In this document: positions 7,344-14,948 of the stretch, piece by piece | How positions within the stretch are numbered: the stretch's first letter is position 1 | How the letters are laid out: each line of letters opens with the position of its first letter | Source of the DNA: a virus | Direction: 5' to 3' (one strand) | IMG/VR virus record: IMGVR_UViG_3300024520_000554 | Span: 1-21,482 of that record | Length of the DNA: 21,482 bases | Notes under the pieces: generated by a model | Seen by the model: the letters and a program-made list of their open reading frames with translations, nothing else | Database searches by the model: none | Told to the model about the DNA's origin: nothing | Translations under genes and position numbers: made by a program

Positions 7344-9400
7344 TGTGTTCAGCTCCACAACTAATCGATCTTGATTTAAAAGGGATTGATACCGTTGCAG
7401 TTGACTTGGAAACTTATGATCCAGATTTAAAAGATAAAGGGTCAGGAGCAGTACGAGATAACGGTTGGGTATGCGGTATTGCTATAGCCACTGGTAAACA
7501 AACACTTTATTTTCCTCTTGATCACAAAGAAGTCAAGAATATTCCTTCCGAGGAAGCATGGAAGTATCTTAACGAAAAATTATTTCAAAACCCTAATATT
7601 AAAAAAGTATTTCATAACGCCATGTATGATGTCTGTTGGATTCGTAAAGAATCAGGACTCATGCCTCACGGACCACTGCTCGATACAATGGTCGCTGCTT
7701 CAATTATTAATGAAAACAGAATGAAGTATTCATTAGATTCTCTCAGTAAAGACTACTTAAAAGACAAGAAATATAAATACGATTTAAAGGAAAAAAGTCA
7801 GGCTGCTCCTTATTTTATCAATGATCCGATGACTAATATGCACAAACTCCCTTATGAATTGGTAAAAGAGTATGCAGAACAAGACGTTAATTTAACTCTA
7901 CGTTTATGGAGACACTTTGAAAAAAAATTAAATCAAGAAGAAAAAGTGGAAATTGGAACACCAGATGAAAAAGTAAAAACTTTAAAATCTATTTTTGAAT
8001 TAGAGACTGCATTATTCCCCTGTCTTGTTGATATGAGGTTTAAAGGAGTTCGAATTGATATTGAAAGAGCCAAGAAATTTGGAGAAAGACTAAAGAAAAC
8101 TAAAAATAATATAGTTGAGTATATTAAAAGAAGAACAGGAATTAAAATTGAGATCTGGGCAGCAGCCTCTATTAAAAAACTTTTAGATAAATTAAAAATA
8201 AAAGATTATAAAACTACACCGAAATCTAATTTACCTCAATTACCTAAAGATTATTTAAAAACTCATAAGAATCATTTCATAAGATTAATTGCTAAAGCTA
8301 GAGAGTTTGACAAAGCAAAAGGCACTTTTGTTGAAGGTCTTTTAAAATTTGTTCATAAAGGAAGAATTCATGCTGATATTAATCAAATTAGAGGAGAAAA
8401 AGGTGGAACTATTACGGGACGATTCTCAATGTCTAATCCAAATTTACAACAAATTCCAGCCAAAGGTTTTATTGGTAAAAATATGCGAGCACTATTTCTT
8501 CCTGAAGAAGGATGCTCGTGGGGTTCTTTCGATTACTCTCAACAAGAGCCAAGAATCGTTGTTCATTATGCTTTGAAATTGAAAATGAAAGGGACAGAAG
8601 AAGTAGTTGAATCTTATCAAGAAGATCCGAACGCAGATTTTCATCAAATCGTAGCAGACATGGCTAAAATACCACGGATCACGGCTAAAACAATTAATTT
8701 AGGTTTATTTTATGGCATGGGTAAAAATAAATTGGCCCAACAACTTAATCTTGACTATACAGAAGCAAAAGAATTATTTGATAAATACCATCAGAGAGTT
8801 CCTTTTGTAAAACAACTTTCTTCTAGCTTACAAAAATACGCTGAAAGAAATAAATTTCTTTACACACTGGAAAATAGATTTTGTCGTTTTGATAAATGGG
8901 AACCCATTCGTAAGAAATGGAACCCTAAAGAGAAAAAATTTGTAATCAAAGTAGAAGAAGATAAAAAAGATAAGGATGGTAAAGTTGAGAAAAATAAGGA
9001 TGGAAAAGTAAAGAAAATCCAAGTAGAAAAACCTGTACCACTATTGTCTGAAGAAGATGCTAAAATTCATTATAAGTCTGAACTATCTGATAAAGGATAT
9101 CCTCCTGATAAAGAATGCGAAAATTTTGAAAACTTTTATCGTCCTGCGTTTATATACCGAGCATTAAACAAATTAGTTCAAGGAGGTGCTGCAGACATGA
9201 CCAAAAAAGCAATGGTCTTGTTATATAAGAAAGGTATTTTACCTCATATTCAAATTCATGATGAATTATGCATTTCTATAACTGATAAAGAGCAAGCTGA
9301 GAAGATAAAGGGGATTATGAGAGAGGCAATTAAACTTGAAATCCCTAATAAAGTAGACTATGAATCAGGACCCAATTGGGGTAATATCAAACCCGAGTAA
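7343..9400 (+). CDS. polA: family A DNA polymerase (Pol I-like) with 3'-5' exonuclease
   Basis: 685 aa replicative polymerase lacking the 5'-3' nuclease domain of bacterial Pol I. Exonuclease motifs are DLE (D21, E23), HNAMYD (Exo II) and YAEQD (Exo III), so proofreading should be active. Polymerase motif A is FDYSQQEPR with catalytic D397, where the usual form is DYSQIELR; motif B is RITAKTINLGLFYG; motif C is HDE (639-641). The residue matching E. coli Phe762 is Leu453. A Lys/Asp-rich insertion at about 535-565 lies between motifs B and C. Surveys of marine viral PolA linked Leu at this site to slower, more accurate synthesis and proposed temperate-type lifestyles. Start follows the DUF3310 stop directly. 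Confidence 0.96.
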   Translation: MCSAPQLIDLDLKGIDTVAVDLETYDPDLKDKGSGAVRDNGWVCGIAIATGKQTLYFPLDHKEVKNIPSEEAWKYLNEKLFQNPNIKKVFHNAMYDVCWIRKESGLMPHGPLLDTMVAASIINENRMKYSLDSLSKDYLKDKKYKYDLKEKSQAAPYFINDPMTNMHKLPYELVKEYAEQDVNLTLRLWRHFEKKLNQEEKVEIGTPDEKVKTLKSIFELETALFPCLVDMRFKGVRIDIERAKKFGERLKKTKNNIVEYIKRRTGIKIEIWAAASIKKLLDKLKIKDYKTTPKSNLPQLPKDYLKTHKNHFIRLIAKAREFDKAKGTFVEGLLKFVHKGRIHADINQIRGEKGGTITGRFSMSNPNLQQIPAKGFIGKNMRALFLPEEGCSWGSFDYSQQEPRIVVHYALKLKMKGTEEVVESYQEDPNADFHQIVADMAKIPRITAKTINLGLFYGMGKNKLAQQLNLDYTEAKELFDKYHQRVPFVKQLSSSLQKYAERNKFLYTLENRFCRFDKWEPIRKKWNPKEKKFVIKVEEDKKDKDGKVEKNKDGKVKKIQVEKPVPLLSEEDAKIHYKSELSDKGYPPDKECENFENFYRPAFIYRALNKLVQGGAADMTKKAMVLLYKKGILPHIQIHDELCISITDKEQAEKIKGIMREAIKLEIPNKVDYESGPNWGNIKPE
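8970..9017 (+). repeat. 24-bp imperfect tandem duplication inside polA
   Basis: ATAAGGATGG begins each of two adjacent 24-bp units (8970-8993 and 8994-9017), which encode two copies of a KDGKV-type peptide in a charged insertion between polymerase motifs B and C. It is in frame and looks like a local duplication within a flexible loop. Confidence 0.7.
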
Positions 9401-9414
9401 AATTAGGAGGAACT

Positions 9415-9516
9415 ATGGAAAAAGTGAAACAACTTTGGACATTAGCAAAAGCTAATCCCAAAATATCTGCCGCTATCGTGGTAGTTATTGTTGCTATCTA
9501 TTTTTTAGCAACGTAG
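9415..9516 (+). CDS. 33-aa single-span membrane peptide
   Basis: Starts at an ATG with a very strong AGGAGG at 9405-9410. The product has a basic/amphipathic start (MEKVKQLWTLAKANPK) and then a hydrophobic segment from residue 17 to the end (ISAAIVVVIVAIYFLAT), so it should span the inner membrane once with almost no tail. I recall similar tiny peptides directly behind replication genes in marine phages. A holin-like or membrane-anchoring role is possible but not shown. Confidence 0.72.
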   Translation: MEKVKQLWTLAKANPKISAAIVVVIVAIYFLAT

Positions 9517-9529
9517 GACTATATGTTAC

Positions 9530-10243
9530 ATGGCTTACTTGAACGCAAACATTCCTGCCACGTATGCGCAGGTAAGAAGAGAATATCTCTATGACCTTAA
9601 AGAACACCATGGAGAAGTGGAAGACTGCCTACTTTTTGGGATTGCATCGATTACAGGGCGTCCGATACTCTTTCATGCAATTATGGAAAATGGAGCTGTA
9701 TTCTACCGTTTGCCGATCTCTGCATTCATACAAAGAGGATTTAAAGCAAGTGAGGTTCCTCGGCTGCGACTTGATGAGTTGGAGTTATGGAATTGCTTTA
9801 GTTACTATCCTAGCATTACTTCTTTTGATGTCTTGGACGGTCAGTCCGGTAAATTCCTAGGTAAAGATAAAAAATGGCGCGAGGGTGCGTACCTTTTCAC
9901 GGTTGACTGGGGCCATCCAGAGAGTAATATAGTCGATACAGATCATTCGGAAATCCCGCACGAACATAAGTGCGCGCACATAATGGCCTTGGATGATGGG
10001 AATTATGCAGCACAACCTAACAACAGACTAATCTGGAGCATTCCCTCTTTCACGGTGAAGGATGAAATCCCTTTTGATTGGAAGGTACAAACTTCTGAAT
10101 GGAATGTAGAAGATAGTAGTAAATGGAAAACGGAAGATACTGATAAGTACTTCTACGGAATTGAGGAAAAGGAAAAAACTACATCTGAACTTTTAAAAGA
10201 AGGTATGGATCTACAAATAAAATTGGAGGAAGAAAATGAATAA
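9530..10243 (+). CDS. conserved marine-phage protein of unknown function
   Basis: 237 aa, soluble, no signal peptide. Conserved-looking blocks are the start MAYLNANIPATYAQVRREYL, then CLLFGIASITGRPILFH, GAVFYRLPISAF, WNCFSYYPSITSFD and LFTVDWGHPE, with IPHEHKCAHIMALDDGNYA later. I remember this protein type from uncultured marine phages but know no function. The aromatic/His-rich DWGHPE and HEHKCAH could bind metal (inference). An AGGA lies about 12 bp upstream of the start. The C-terminus is charged and its 3' end overlaps the next microprotein by 8 bp. Confidence 0.85.
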   Translation: MAYLNANIPATYAQVRREYLYDLKEHHGEVEDCLLFGIASITGRPILFHAIMENGAVFYRLPISAFIQRGFKASEVPRLRLDELELWNCFSYYPSITSFDVLDGQSGKFLGKDKKWREGAYLFTVDWGHPESNIVDTDHSEIPHEHKCAHIMALDDGNYAAQPNNRLIWSIPSFTVKDEIPFDWKVQTSEWNVEDSSKWKTEDTDKYFYGIEEKEKTTSELLKEGMDLQIKLEEENE

Positions 10244-10298
10244 ATGGTGGAAAAAATTTAAAGAATGGTTCTGGAAAGATTTTTATGGAAGGGACTAA
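10236..10298 (+). CDS. 20-aa Trp/Lys-rich microprotein
   Basis: Starts at ATG 10236 behind GGAGGAAGAAA and ends at TAA 10298. The peptide (MNKWWKKFKEWFWKDFYGRD) is strongly amphipathic, with four Trp, three Phe and six Lys, resembling membrane-surface or antimicrobial-type helices. It overlaps the genes on both sides by 8 and 14 bp. The Shine-Dalgarno supports translation; function is unknown. Confidence 0.5.
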   Translation: MNKWWKKFKEWFWKDFYGRD

Positions 10299-10416
10299 GT
10301 GTAAGCACTGTAACTGTAATTGCCACTGTTCTTTAAAAGAACATAGCGATCTGTACGGTGTATGCAGTTGTAAAGGCTGCGAACATGAGTTAGAAGAGTG
10401 TGAAACATGTCAATAG
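10285..10416 (+). CDS. 43-aa Cys-rich metal-binding-like microprotein
   Basis: Ten of 43 residues are Cys and four are His, arranged as CxxCxCxCxC near the N-terminus (KCKHCNCNCHC, Cys 6, 9, 11, 13, 15), then CSCKGC (27, 29, 32) and CETC (39, 42). This looks like a metallothionein or compact zinc cluster rather than a standard zinc finger. GGAAAG 5-10 bp upstream may serve as ribosome binding site. It overlaps both neighbours. Such density of Cys is unlikely to arise by chance in an AT-rich out-of-frame stretch, so I consider it real; what metal it binds is not known. Confidence 0.65.
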   Translation: MEGTKCKHCNCNCHCSLKEHSDLYGVCSCKGCEHELEECETCQ

Positions 10417-10520
10417 ACGAAGAAAAAACTTGCAATATGCATACCAAAGAAAAAGAAAAATCAGGTACATGTTGTCAAATAAAAAACGAAGAAGAAAAAA
10501 CAGAGGAGCCAAATGAATAA
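10407..10520 (+). CDS. 37-aa acidic/lysine-rich small protein
   Basis: Overlaps the Cys-rich gene by 10 bp and the following lipoprotein gene by 8 bp. The product begins MSIDEEKTCNMHTKEKEK and has an isolated CC pair, with Glu and Lys making up about half of the residues. GAAGAG lies about 7 bp upstream. It is probably a disordered peptide; no function can be proposed. Confidence 0.45.
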   Translation: MSIDEEKTCNMHTKEKEKSGTCCQIKNEEEKTEEPNE

Positions 10521-10674
10521 ATTATATTTAGTTCTTGCACTATTATTTGCATTAAGCGCCTGTTCGGTAGGCAAAAAATGTACCTATACACAAGATGGAA
10601 CGAAACTCTCATCTTATGTATGGTTTTTTAATGGTGACAAGCCAATTGATTTAGACAAAAACAACTGTACTTAA
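10513..10674 (+). CDS. 53-aa small lipoprotein
   Basis: MNKLYLVLALLFALSACSVG is a classic lipoprotein signal: basic start, hydrophobic core and LSAC lipobox with lipidated Cys17. The mature part is about 36 aa with three more Cys-containing positions or close (KKC, NNCT end). GAGG precedes the start at a good distance. It opens the block of secreted proteins. Size and class would fit an outer-membrane spanin or an entry-exclusion lipoprotein, but sequence gives no proof of either. Confidence 0.75.
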   Translation: MNKLYLVLALLFALSACSVGKKCTYTQDGTKLSSYVWFFNGDKPIDLDKNNCT

Positions 10675-10690
10675 GGGTTTATGGAAATTG

Positions 10691-11314
10691 ATGAAGTATT
10701 TATTTACATTTTTAATACTGACACTATTGGTGTGTTCAACAAGTGCCTACGCTGCAGAAACGCAAACGAACGTTTCAGGCAGTAATACAAGTATTGAAGG
10801 AGGCTATACCGGAGGAGCTACAACCTATGAATCTGGATCTGAATCTACTTCAACTACAAATTCTACAAGCAATTCAAATATAAGATCAGCTCCACCAACA
10901 GCAGGAGCACCTTCTTATAATTCTATGACACAAGATGTATGTGCCGTAGGAGCATCCATGGGAGTACAAACATTTGGTGTGGGCCTTTCAGGTGGAAAAC
11001 ATTTTATTGACAAAAATTGTGAACGATTAAAGCTAGCTAGAATACTTAATGACTTTGGTATGAAAGTAGCAGCCGTTGCTATTCTCTGTCAAGATGAGCG
11101 CGTTTTTGAGAGCATGATACAGGCGGGCACTCCATGCCCAATCGACGGCAAAATCGGAAAAGCTGCCCAGGCTTTATGGAACAAATATGACTTTGAAAGA
11201 CCAGATTATAAAGCGTATGTTAAGCGTATGAAAAAAAGAGAAAAGGTAGCACCTACTCCTAACGCCATATCTTTAAAAGAAGTGGATAAAGTCACATGGA
11301 CAGAACCAAAATAA
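10691..11314 (+). CDS. secreted Ser/Thr/Gly-rich conserved phage protein
   Basis: 207 aa from ATG 10691; a TTG at 10688 adds only one Met and is not needed. A Sec signal peptide (residues 1-21, ending SAYA) precedes a low-complexity stretch of Gly, Ser and Thr (about 25-70, with ETQTNVSG and GGATTYESGS), then a more ordered part with CAVGASMGVQTFGVG, a C..C pair in NCERLKLARILNDFGM and CQDE, and a Lys-rich tail. I recall related proteins in marine phages at the head of the same cassette. It should be exported to the periplasm. It overlaps the next gene by 19 bp, implying co-translation and joint function. No known enzyme motif is visible. Confidence 0.82.
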   Translation: MKYLFTFLILTLLVCSTSAYAAETQTNVSGSNTSIEGGYTGGATTYESGSESTSTTNSTSNSNIRSAPPTAGAPSYNSMTQDVCAVGASMGVQTFGVGLSGGKHFIDKNCERLKLARILNDFGMKVAAVAILCQDERVFESMIQAGTPCPIDGKIGKAAQALWNKYDFERPDYKAYVKRMKKREKVAPTPNAISLKEVDKVTWTEPK

Positions 11315-12957
11315 AAAATTTTATAATTACTTTTTTTGTTTGTTATCTAATAGGTGCATGCGCTTTTAATAAAGTTATTGCAGAAGATAACGACACAGGA
11401 TTCTCATCTAACATATTACCTAATGCTGGTACTACAACATCAAGTTTAAGTAATGCTGGTCTAGATGGTGTTCAATCAGGGTCCACAGGTAATCTAACTA
11501 ACAACTCAACACACAATGGGTTTACTATTACTTGCGATACGCAGGTTAGCAGTGCGTGTGGTGTTGCATTTAGTGGAGAACTAGAAGCTAGTCATGACAT
11601 GACAGTTACAGCAACAGGTTCTTTAGTAGGAATTTCAGGAACAAGTACTCCTGATGGAGTATCTCACACCTCAACACAATTAAAACTTAATGGTGGAATA
11701 GGGATAACCAGTAATGTATCTGTACAAAACTGTGAATGGAGTGGTTCTAGTTATCAATGTGGTAATTCTGTAGGTGTCGCTGATTCTTATACTATTACTA
11801 TGAAAATTAAAAATTCCGATGGTGAGGTTTTAGCTTCATCTACAAAAATAAGAACAACAGATGCTGGTTACAATGCCAATGCACGTACCTTTGATGACAG
11901 CTTAAATTATAATGGTGTTCATGCCAACACTTATGAATGGTCCTGGAAAGGTGTTGATGGATCCGAGAGTACTAGTGTCATAACACGGGGACCAAACTTA
12001 TTAGGTGCTGAACTAGAGTTAGCTTTTCCAACAGATGATTATGAACCATTGAGTGCCACTGAAATTGAAACGATAAACGAAGCTCTAGGTACAGCTAACT
12101 TAAATGAAAGTCAGATCTGGGATATCGTATCAGGTTTAGAGGAAAGTATTGGTGAAACATTAAACTTAGAAACAGGTGGAGCAGTTACAGGTGTAGAATT
12201 TAATGAAGAAACATTTGAAGTAATTGTATACACAGCTCCAGGCGCCAGTGTTGAAGAGGTAGCGCAGGTTCAAGAATTAGTTCAAACCATGACCGAAACT
12301 AAAACTGTTGAGACATTAAAAACAGAAGTTATAAAAGAAGTAATTGAAGAAGCTAAAGAAGAACTAACATCTGGACCTCAACCCATGTTGCTAGAAGAAA
12401 CACCCAAGGAAGAGGAGCCCAAAATTACCAAAGCCCCTCCAGGGATGACAGGAAAAAAAGAAGAAAAGAAACCCACTAAGATGGTACAAAAAGGACCAAA
12501 CAATGAAGAAAAAAAAGAAGAAGCTAAAGAAGAGAAACCTGCTAGCGAGACTACTAGCGAGTCCACTACTGAGACAGCAAATAGTCAAGAGCAAGAAGGT
12601 GTACAATCGGAAAAAACTCAAGTTGCCAAGCTTGAATTGGTAATGAAAAAAGTAGATGCCAAAGTAAAAAATCCAATAAAAAATTTAGAAATTAAAAACT
12701 TAATAAAATTAGATATTATGATAGGTGATAAGGATGCACTATTGATGTATCAAAATGCACTATTTTATAAGCCAAAAGACATCTATTTAGAGCAGTTAAA
12801 TATATTTGATCCTAGGCAGATTTATGATAGTGTGAATCTCGCGAGCTATATCAAGACGGATAAGGTCGCAATCAAGGCGAACGCCTTGCACGAAATCAAT
12901 CTCAAAAAACAGAGACTATTAATAGAATTGGAGCAACTAAAAAATGGGAAAATTTAA
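11296..12957 (+). CDS. large secreted phage protein with beta-rich N-terminus and coiled C-terminus
   Basis: 553 aa. The start shows an export signal with an IGAC lipobox-like element (Cys22); cleavage after VIA at about residue 29 is the alternative. Residues 30-250 are rich in Ser, Thr, Gly and Asn with beta-strand alternation (GFTITCDTQV, SYTITMKIKNSDG, YEWSWKGVDG), resembling surface or adhesin-like domains. Residues 348-441 are a Glu/Lys/Pro low-complexity linker. The last 110 residues are helical, containing FDPRQIYDSVNLASYI and ending in a Leu/Lys helix. The low-complexity DNA gives long artefactual antisense frames. It overlaps the next gene by 14 bp. Function unknown; envelope location is likely. 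Confidence 0.82.
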   Translation: MDRTKIKNFIITFFVCYLIGACAFNKVIAEDNDTGFSSNILPNAGTTTSSLSNAGLDGVQSGSTGNLTNNSTHNGFTITCDTQVSSACGVAFSGELEASHDMTVTATGSLVGISGTSTPDGVSHTSTQLKLNGGIGITSNVSVQNCEWSGSSYQCGNSVGVADSYTITMKIKNSDGEVLASSTKIRTTDAGYNANARTFDDSLNYNGVHANTYEWSWKGVDGSESTSVITRGPNLLGAELELAFPTDDYEPLSATEIETINEALGTANLNESQIWDIVSGLEESIGETLNLETGGAVTGVEFNEETFEVIVYTAPGASVEEVAQVQELVQTMTETKTVETLKTEVIKEVIEEAKEELTSGPQPMLLEETPKEEEPKITKAPPGMTGKKEEKKPTKMVQKGPNNEEKKEEAKEEKPASETTSESTTETANSQEQEGVQSEKTQVAKLELVMKKVDAKVKNPIKNLEIKNLIKLDIMIGDKDALLMYQNALFYKPKDIYLEQLNIFDPRQIYDSVNLASYIKTDKVAIKANALHEINLKKQRLLIELEQLKNGKI

Positions 12958-13279
12958 GTTAAAAGATCAACTAGCAGGGATTGCTGCGCTGATAGCAGCT
13001 ATTGTTGCTATTGGTGGTGGTTTTGTGAAGTATGGTGAAGTCATGACCAGACTTGATGTATTATCCGAGCAAACTGGCCCTGATCTTACACCGTTAGCAC
13101 GAGCGATTGGTGATGCTAAAAAAGGTGTGAGTAATAATCAACAGGCAATTACAATTACTACTGAAGATGTTCTAGAGAATGTAGGTGAAATTAAAGTTTT
13201 ACAAAAGGAAATAGAATTAATTAAACTTCAAATAGAAGAGATAAAAGTAAGTACAACGAATCCACTATCAACAAACTAA
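12944..13279 (+). CDS. membrane-anchored coiled-coil protein
   Basis: 111 aa. After a short basic start (MGKFKLKDQ) there is one transmembrane segment at about residues 10-29 (AGIAALIAAIVAIGGGFV), then a helical heptad region to the end (VLQKEIELIKLQIEEIKVS). This is a bitopic protein probably with its coil outside the cytoplasm. GGAGC lies 9-13 bp before the ATG, inside the previous gene. Topology would suit an inner-membrane spanin-like or anchoring subunit for the secreted protein just upstream; that is inference from layout. Confidence 0.8.
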   Translation: MGKFKLKDQLAGIAALIAAIVAIGGGFVKYGEVMTRLDVLSEQTGPDLTPLARAIGDAKKGVSNNQQAITITTEDVLENVGEIKVLQKEIELIKLQIEEIKVSTTNPLSTN

Positions 13280-13282
13280 TTT

Positions 13283-13690
13283 ATGAAACTCGGTCCAGAG
13301 CAAAACGTTCAGATGCCGATGAAGACCGTGATCTCTTTAATTATAATGGTCAGTCTAGGCACGATGGGCTACTTCCAGATTCAAGAGAAACTCAACCAAC
13401 ACGACACTCTTCTGCAAATGCATACCAAAGACTTGGATCAAAATTCAGAATTTAGGATCAAATACCCCAGGGGTGAGCTGGGCCAGTCATCAGGAGAATC
13501 CGAGCTTTTCATGTTAGTGGAGCATATGGCTGGACAAATTACAAAGATGGAAGAGCGAATGGAGGACATGATGTCAAATTCCGTTAACATCGAGCGTTTA
13601 CAAAAAGATGTGGAAAAAGTCTTAAGTGATATTGAAAAATTAAAAGATAAGCAAAGAACGTTTGCAAATGGAAATCATAAAAGCCAATGA
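13283..13690 (+). CDS. second membrane-anchored coiled-coil protein
   Basis: 135 aa. MKLGPEQNVQMPMK precedes one hydrophobic span at about 15-34 (TVISLIIMVSLGTMGYF), then an alpha-helical ectodomain with FRIKYPRGELGQ (about 53-64), ESELFMLVEHM and a long coiled coil ending in Lys-rich residues. The FRIKYPRGE block is conserved in similar marine phage proteins as I remember them. It lies 3 bp after the previous, similarly built gene, so the two may pair in the membrane. No strong Shine-Dalgarno is present. Function unknown. Confidence 0.82.
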   Translation: MKLGPEQNVQMPMKTVISLIIMVSLGTMGYFQIQEKLNQHDTLLQMHTKDLDQNSEFRIKYPRGELGQSSGESELFMLVEHMAGQITKMEERMEDMMSNSVNIERLQKDVEKVLSDIEKLKDKQRTFANGNHKSQ

Positions 13691-13908
13691 TCGAAACTGT
13701 AACAGCATTATTATTATTTTTAAACGGAACAATGATCGAGCATGTTTACAAGCCCGATCTTAGTTCATGCCTCAAGTCCAAGCGCATAGCTTCTCGTGAA
13801 TTAAATCCTGAGCGCGTAATTTTTAGCTGTAAAGTTATTAAAGCAAAAGTAGAGTTGGATGATCAAGCCAAATATGGTAAAAGAATTATAAAGGTATTAG
13901 ATGAATAA
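13687..13908 (+). CDS. small secreted two-Cys protein, paralogue of next gene
   Basis: 73 aa, ATGA overlap with the preceding gene. A short hydrophobic start (TVTALLLFLNG) suggests export or membrane insertion. The rest carries SSCLKSKRIA, then VIFSCKVIKAKVEL, the same order of elements as in the downstream lipoprotein (GECIKKRREA, then FMFMCDKVKAEVEI). The two genes therefore look like a tandem duplication that diverged. Two Cys about 20 residues apart may form a disulfide in the periplasm. Confidence 0.75.
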   Translation: MIETVTALLLFLNGTMIEHVYKPDLSSCLKSKRIASRELNPERVIFSCKVIKAKVELDDQAKYGKRIIKVLDE

Positions 13909-14317
13909 ACTACTTATATTAATTCTTACACTTTTCTTAACAGCATGTATGATGCCAGGCAGTGCTAGTGGTGAAGATAAGGTAGGTCAGGGAGATGTGG
14001 TTGATTTAACTAATTCTAAACCTAAAGAAGGTATTGTTTTTGCTGTTTGTATTTTTGCCATGGGTGAAGATGGAACTAAATATTTAGTGGACCACCGTCA
14101 TGCGGAAAACATGGGTGAATGTATTAAAAAACGTAGAGAAGCGGTCAATAAATATAAAGACCCTAAACATAGAGAACTCATGGGTGGTACAAGATTTATG
14201 TTTATGTGTGATAAGGTAAAGGCTGAAGTTGAAATTTTAGAAGATGGTACTTGGCACATTAACAAAATACTAGGAAAATATGAACCAGCCTATAAAAAGA
14301 AAAAGTCGTACAACTAA
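13901..14317 (+). CDS. lipoprotein with C-terminal two-Cys domain
   Basis: 138 aa. MNKLLILILTLFLTACMMPG is a clear lipoprotein signal with LTAC lipobox (Cys16). A variable middle (about 20-55) is followed by the domain shared with the gene upstream: GECIKKRREA, FMFMCDKVKAEVEI and INKILG. AAGGT lies about 8 bp before the ATG and the genes overlap by 8 bp. It would be anchored in a membrane leaflet facing the periplasm. The repeated occurrence of this small domain argues for a specific ligand or partner, unknown at present. Confidence 0.8.
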   Translation: MNKLLILILTLFLTACMMPGSASGEDKVGQGDVVDLTNSKPKEGIVFAVCIFAMGEDGTKYLVDHRHAENMGECIKKRREAVNKYKDPKHRELMGGTRFMFMCDKVKAEVEILEDGTWHINKILGKYEPAYKKKKSYN

Positions 14318-14337
14318 TCCTATAGGAGGAAAAAAAT

Positions 14338-14583
14338 ATGTTTGGAGGAGGCAGATTCGGCGGGGGAATGATCTTTAAAACCCAAGTGGTGAATGGGACA
14401 TGTCCCATGTGTGAAGCCAAATCTGTTTTTATATCTCTATCTCCTGAATTTTTTCGTTGCACTACTTGTGGAGGGGATCTTGAGCAAAAGGTGAATGGAG
14501 TTATTCAATATATTCCCGCCTCAACTCCAGGGGACAAGGTACCTGTTCTTGAAACCATAGAAGATGGCCCGCAAAAAGCCTAG
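14338..14583 (+). CDS. small zinc-ribbon protein
   Basis: 81 aa, start fixed by AGGAGGAAAAAAA. The sequence begins with a Gly/Phe-rich MFGGGRFGGGMIFKTQVVNG, then a CPMC and CTTC pair about 20 residues apart that make a treble-clef or zinc-ribbon site, followed by a KVNGVIQYIPAS strand and an acidic tail. It is a type I recall as conserved in uncultured marine phages; the partner is unknown. It overlaps the downstream Arg/Lys-rich gene by 20 bp, so the pair is probably co-expressed. Confidence 0.8.
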   Translation: MFGGGRFGGGMIFKTQVVNGTCPMCEAKSVFISLSPEFFRCTTCGGDLEQKVNGVIQYIPASTPGDKVPVLETIEDGPQKA

Positions 14584-14692
14584 GGCTTTTGGGTACGTCC
14601 ACATCAAACAAAAGCCACGCAAACGACCCGGACGTCATTCTAAAAGACCTAATAAACAGAACAAGCGTAAGAAGTCACGCGGTCAAGGTTAA
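14564..14692 (+). CDS. 42-aa strongly basic protein
   Basis: Begins MARKKPRAFGYVHIKQKPRK and stays Arg/Lys-rich to the end (KRKKSRGQG), with no acidic residue at all. Expected to bind nucleic acid or to neutralise DNA. The out-of-frame overlap with the zinc-ribbon gene is 20 bp, and codons become more GC-rich here. I remember highly similar short proteins in marine phages, which supports it as a true gene despite having no clear Shine-Dalgarno of its own. Confidence 0.7.
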   Translation: MARKKPRAFGYVHIKQKPRKRPGRHSKRPNKQNKRKKSRGQG

Positions 14693-14798
14693 CAACCTTT
14701 ACAAATAGTAAAACATTTATTTACAAAACATTACGAATTAACCGCTGATACCAACGTTTTTTCTTGCAACCCCTCTGGTTGTAACGTATGTAAATTAT

Positions 14799-14948
14799 AT
14801 GGAAGATCCACACCCTCATTCAAATTGCGTAGTTCACGAAGATGATGTTGATTGGGGTGGTCATTCTGCTATAATTCCGACCAATGAAAGTGATAATGAT
14901 TCTAGCAACGGGAACACTCCTTACTTTCCCTACGATCGAAAACATTAA
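14799..14948 (+). CDS. possible 49-aa acidic His/Asn-rich protein
   Basis: An open frame from ATG 14799 encoding MEDPHPHSNCVVHEDDVDWG and an Asn/Ser-rich tail. There is no Shine-Dalgarno and it overlaps the next gene by 65 bp. The 106-bp gap before it (14693-14798) contains only A/T-rich sequence and a weak hairpin (TTGCAACC at 14763-14770 with GGTTGTAA at 14776-14783, no U tract). May be spurious. Confidence 0.3.
   Translation: MEDPHPHSNCVVHEDDVDWGGHSAIIPTNESDNDSSNGNTPYFPYDRKH

Noticed and set aside
12378-12621. Minus-strand Phe/Ser-rich frames
   Set aside because: Antisense shadows of the Glu/Lys low-complexity linker of the 553-aa secreted protein.
14763-14783. Terminator before the 69-aa gene
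   Set aside because: The 8-bp stem has a G-U pair and T residues precede instead of follow it on the coding strand.
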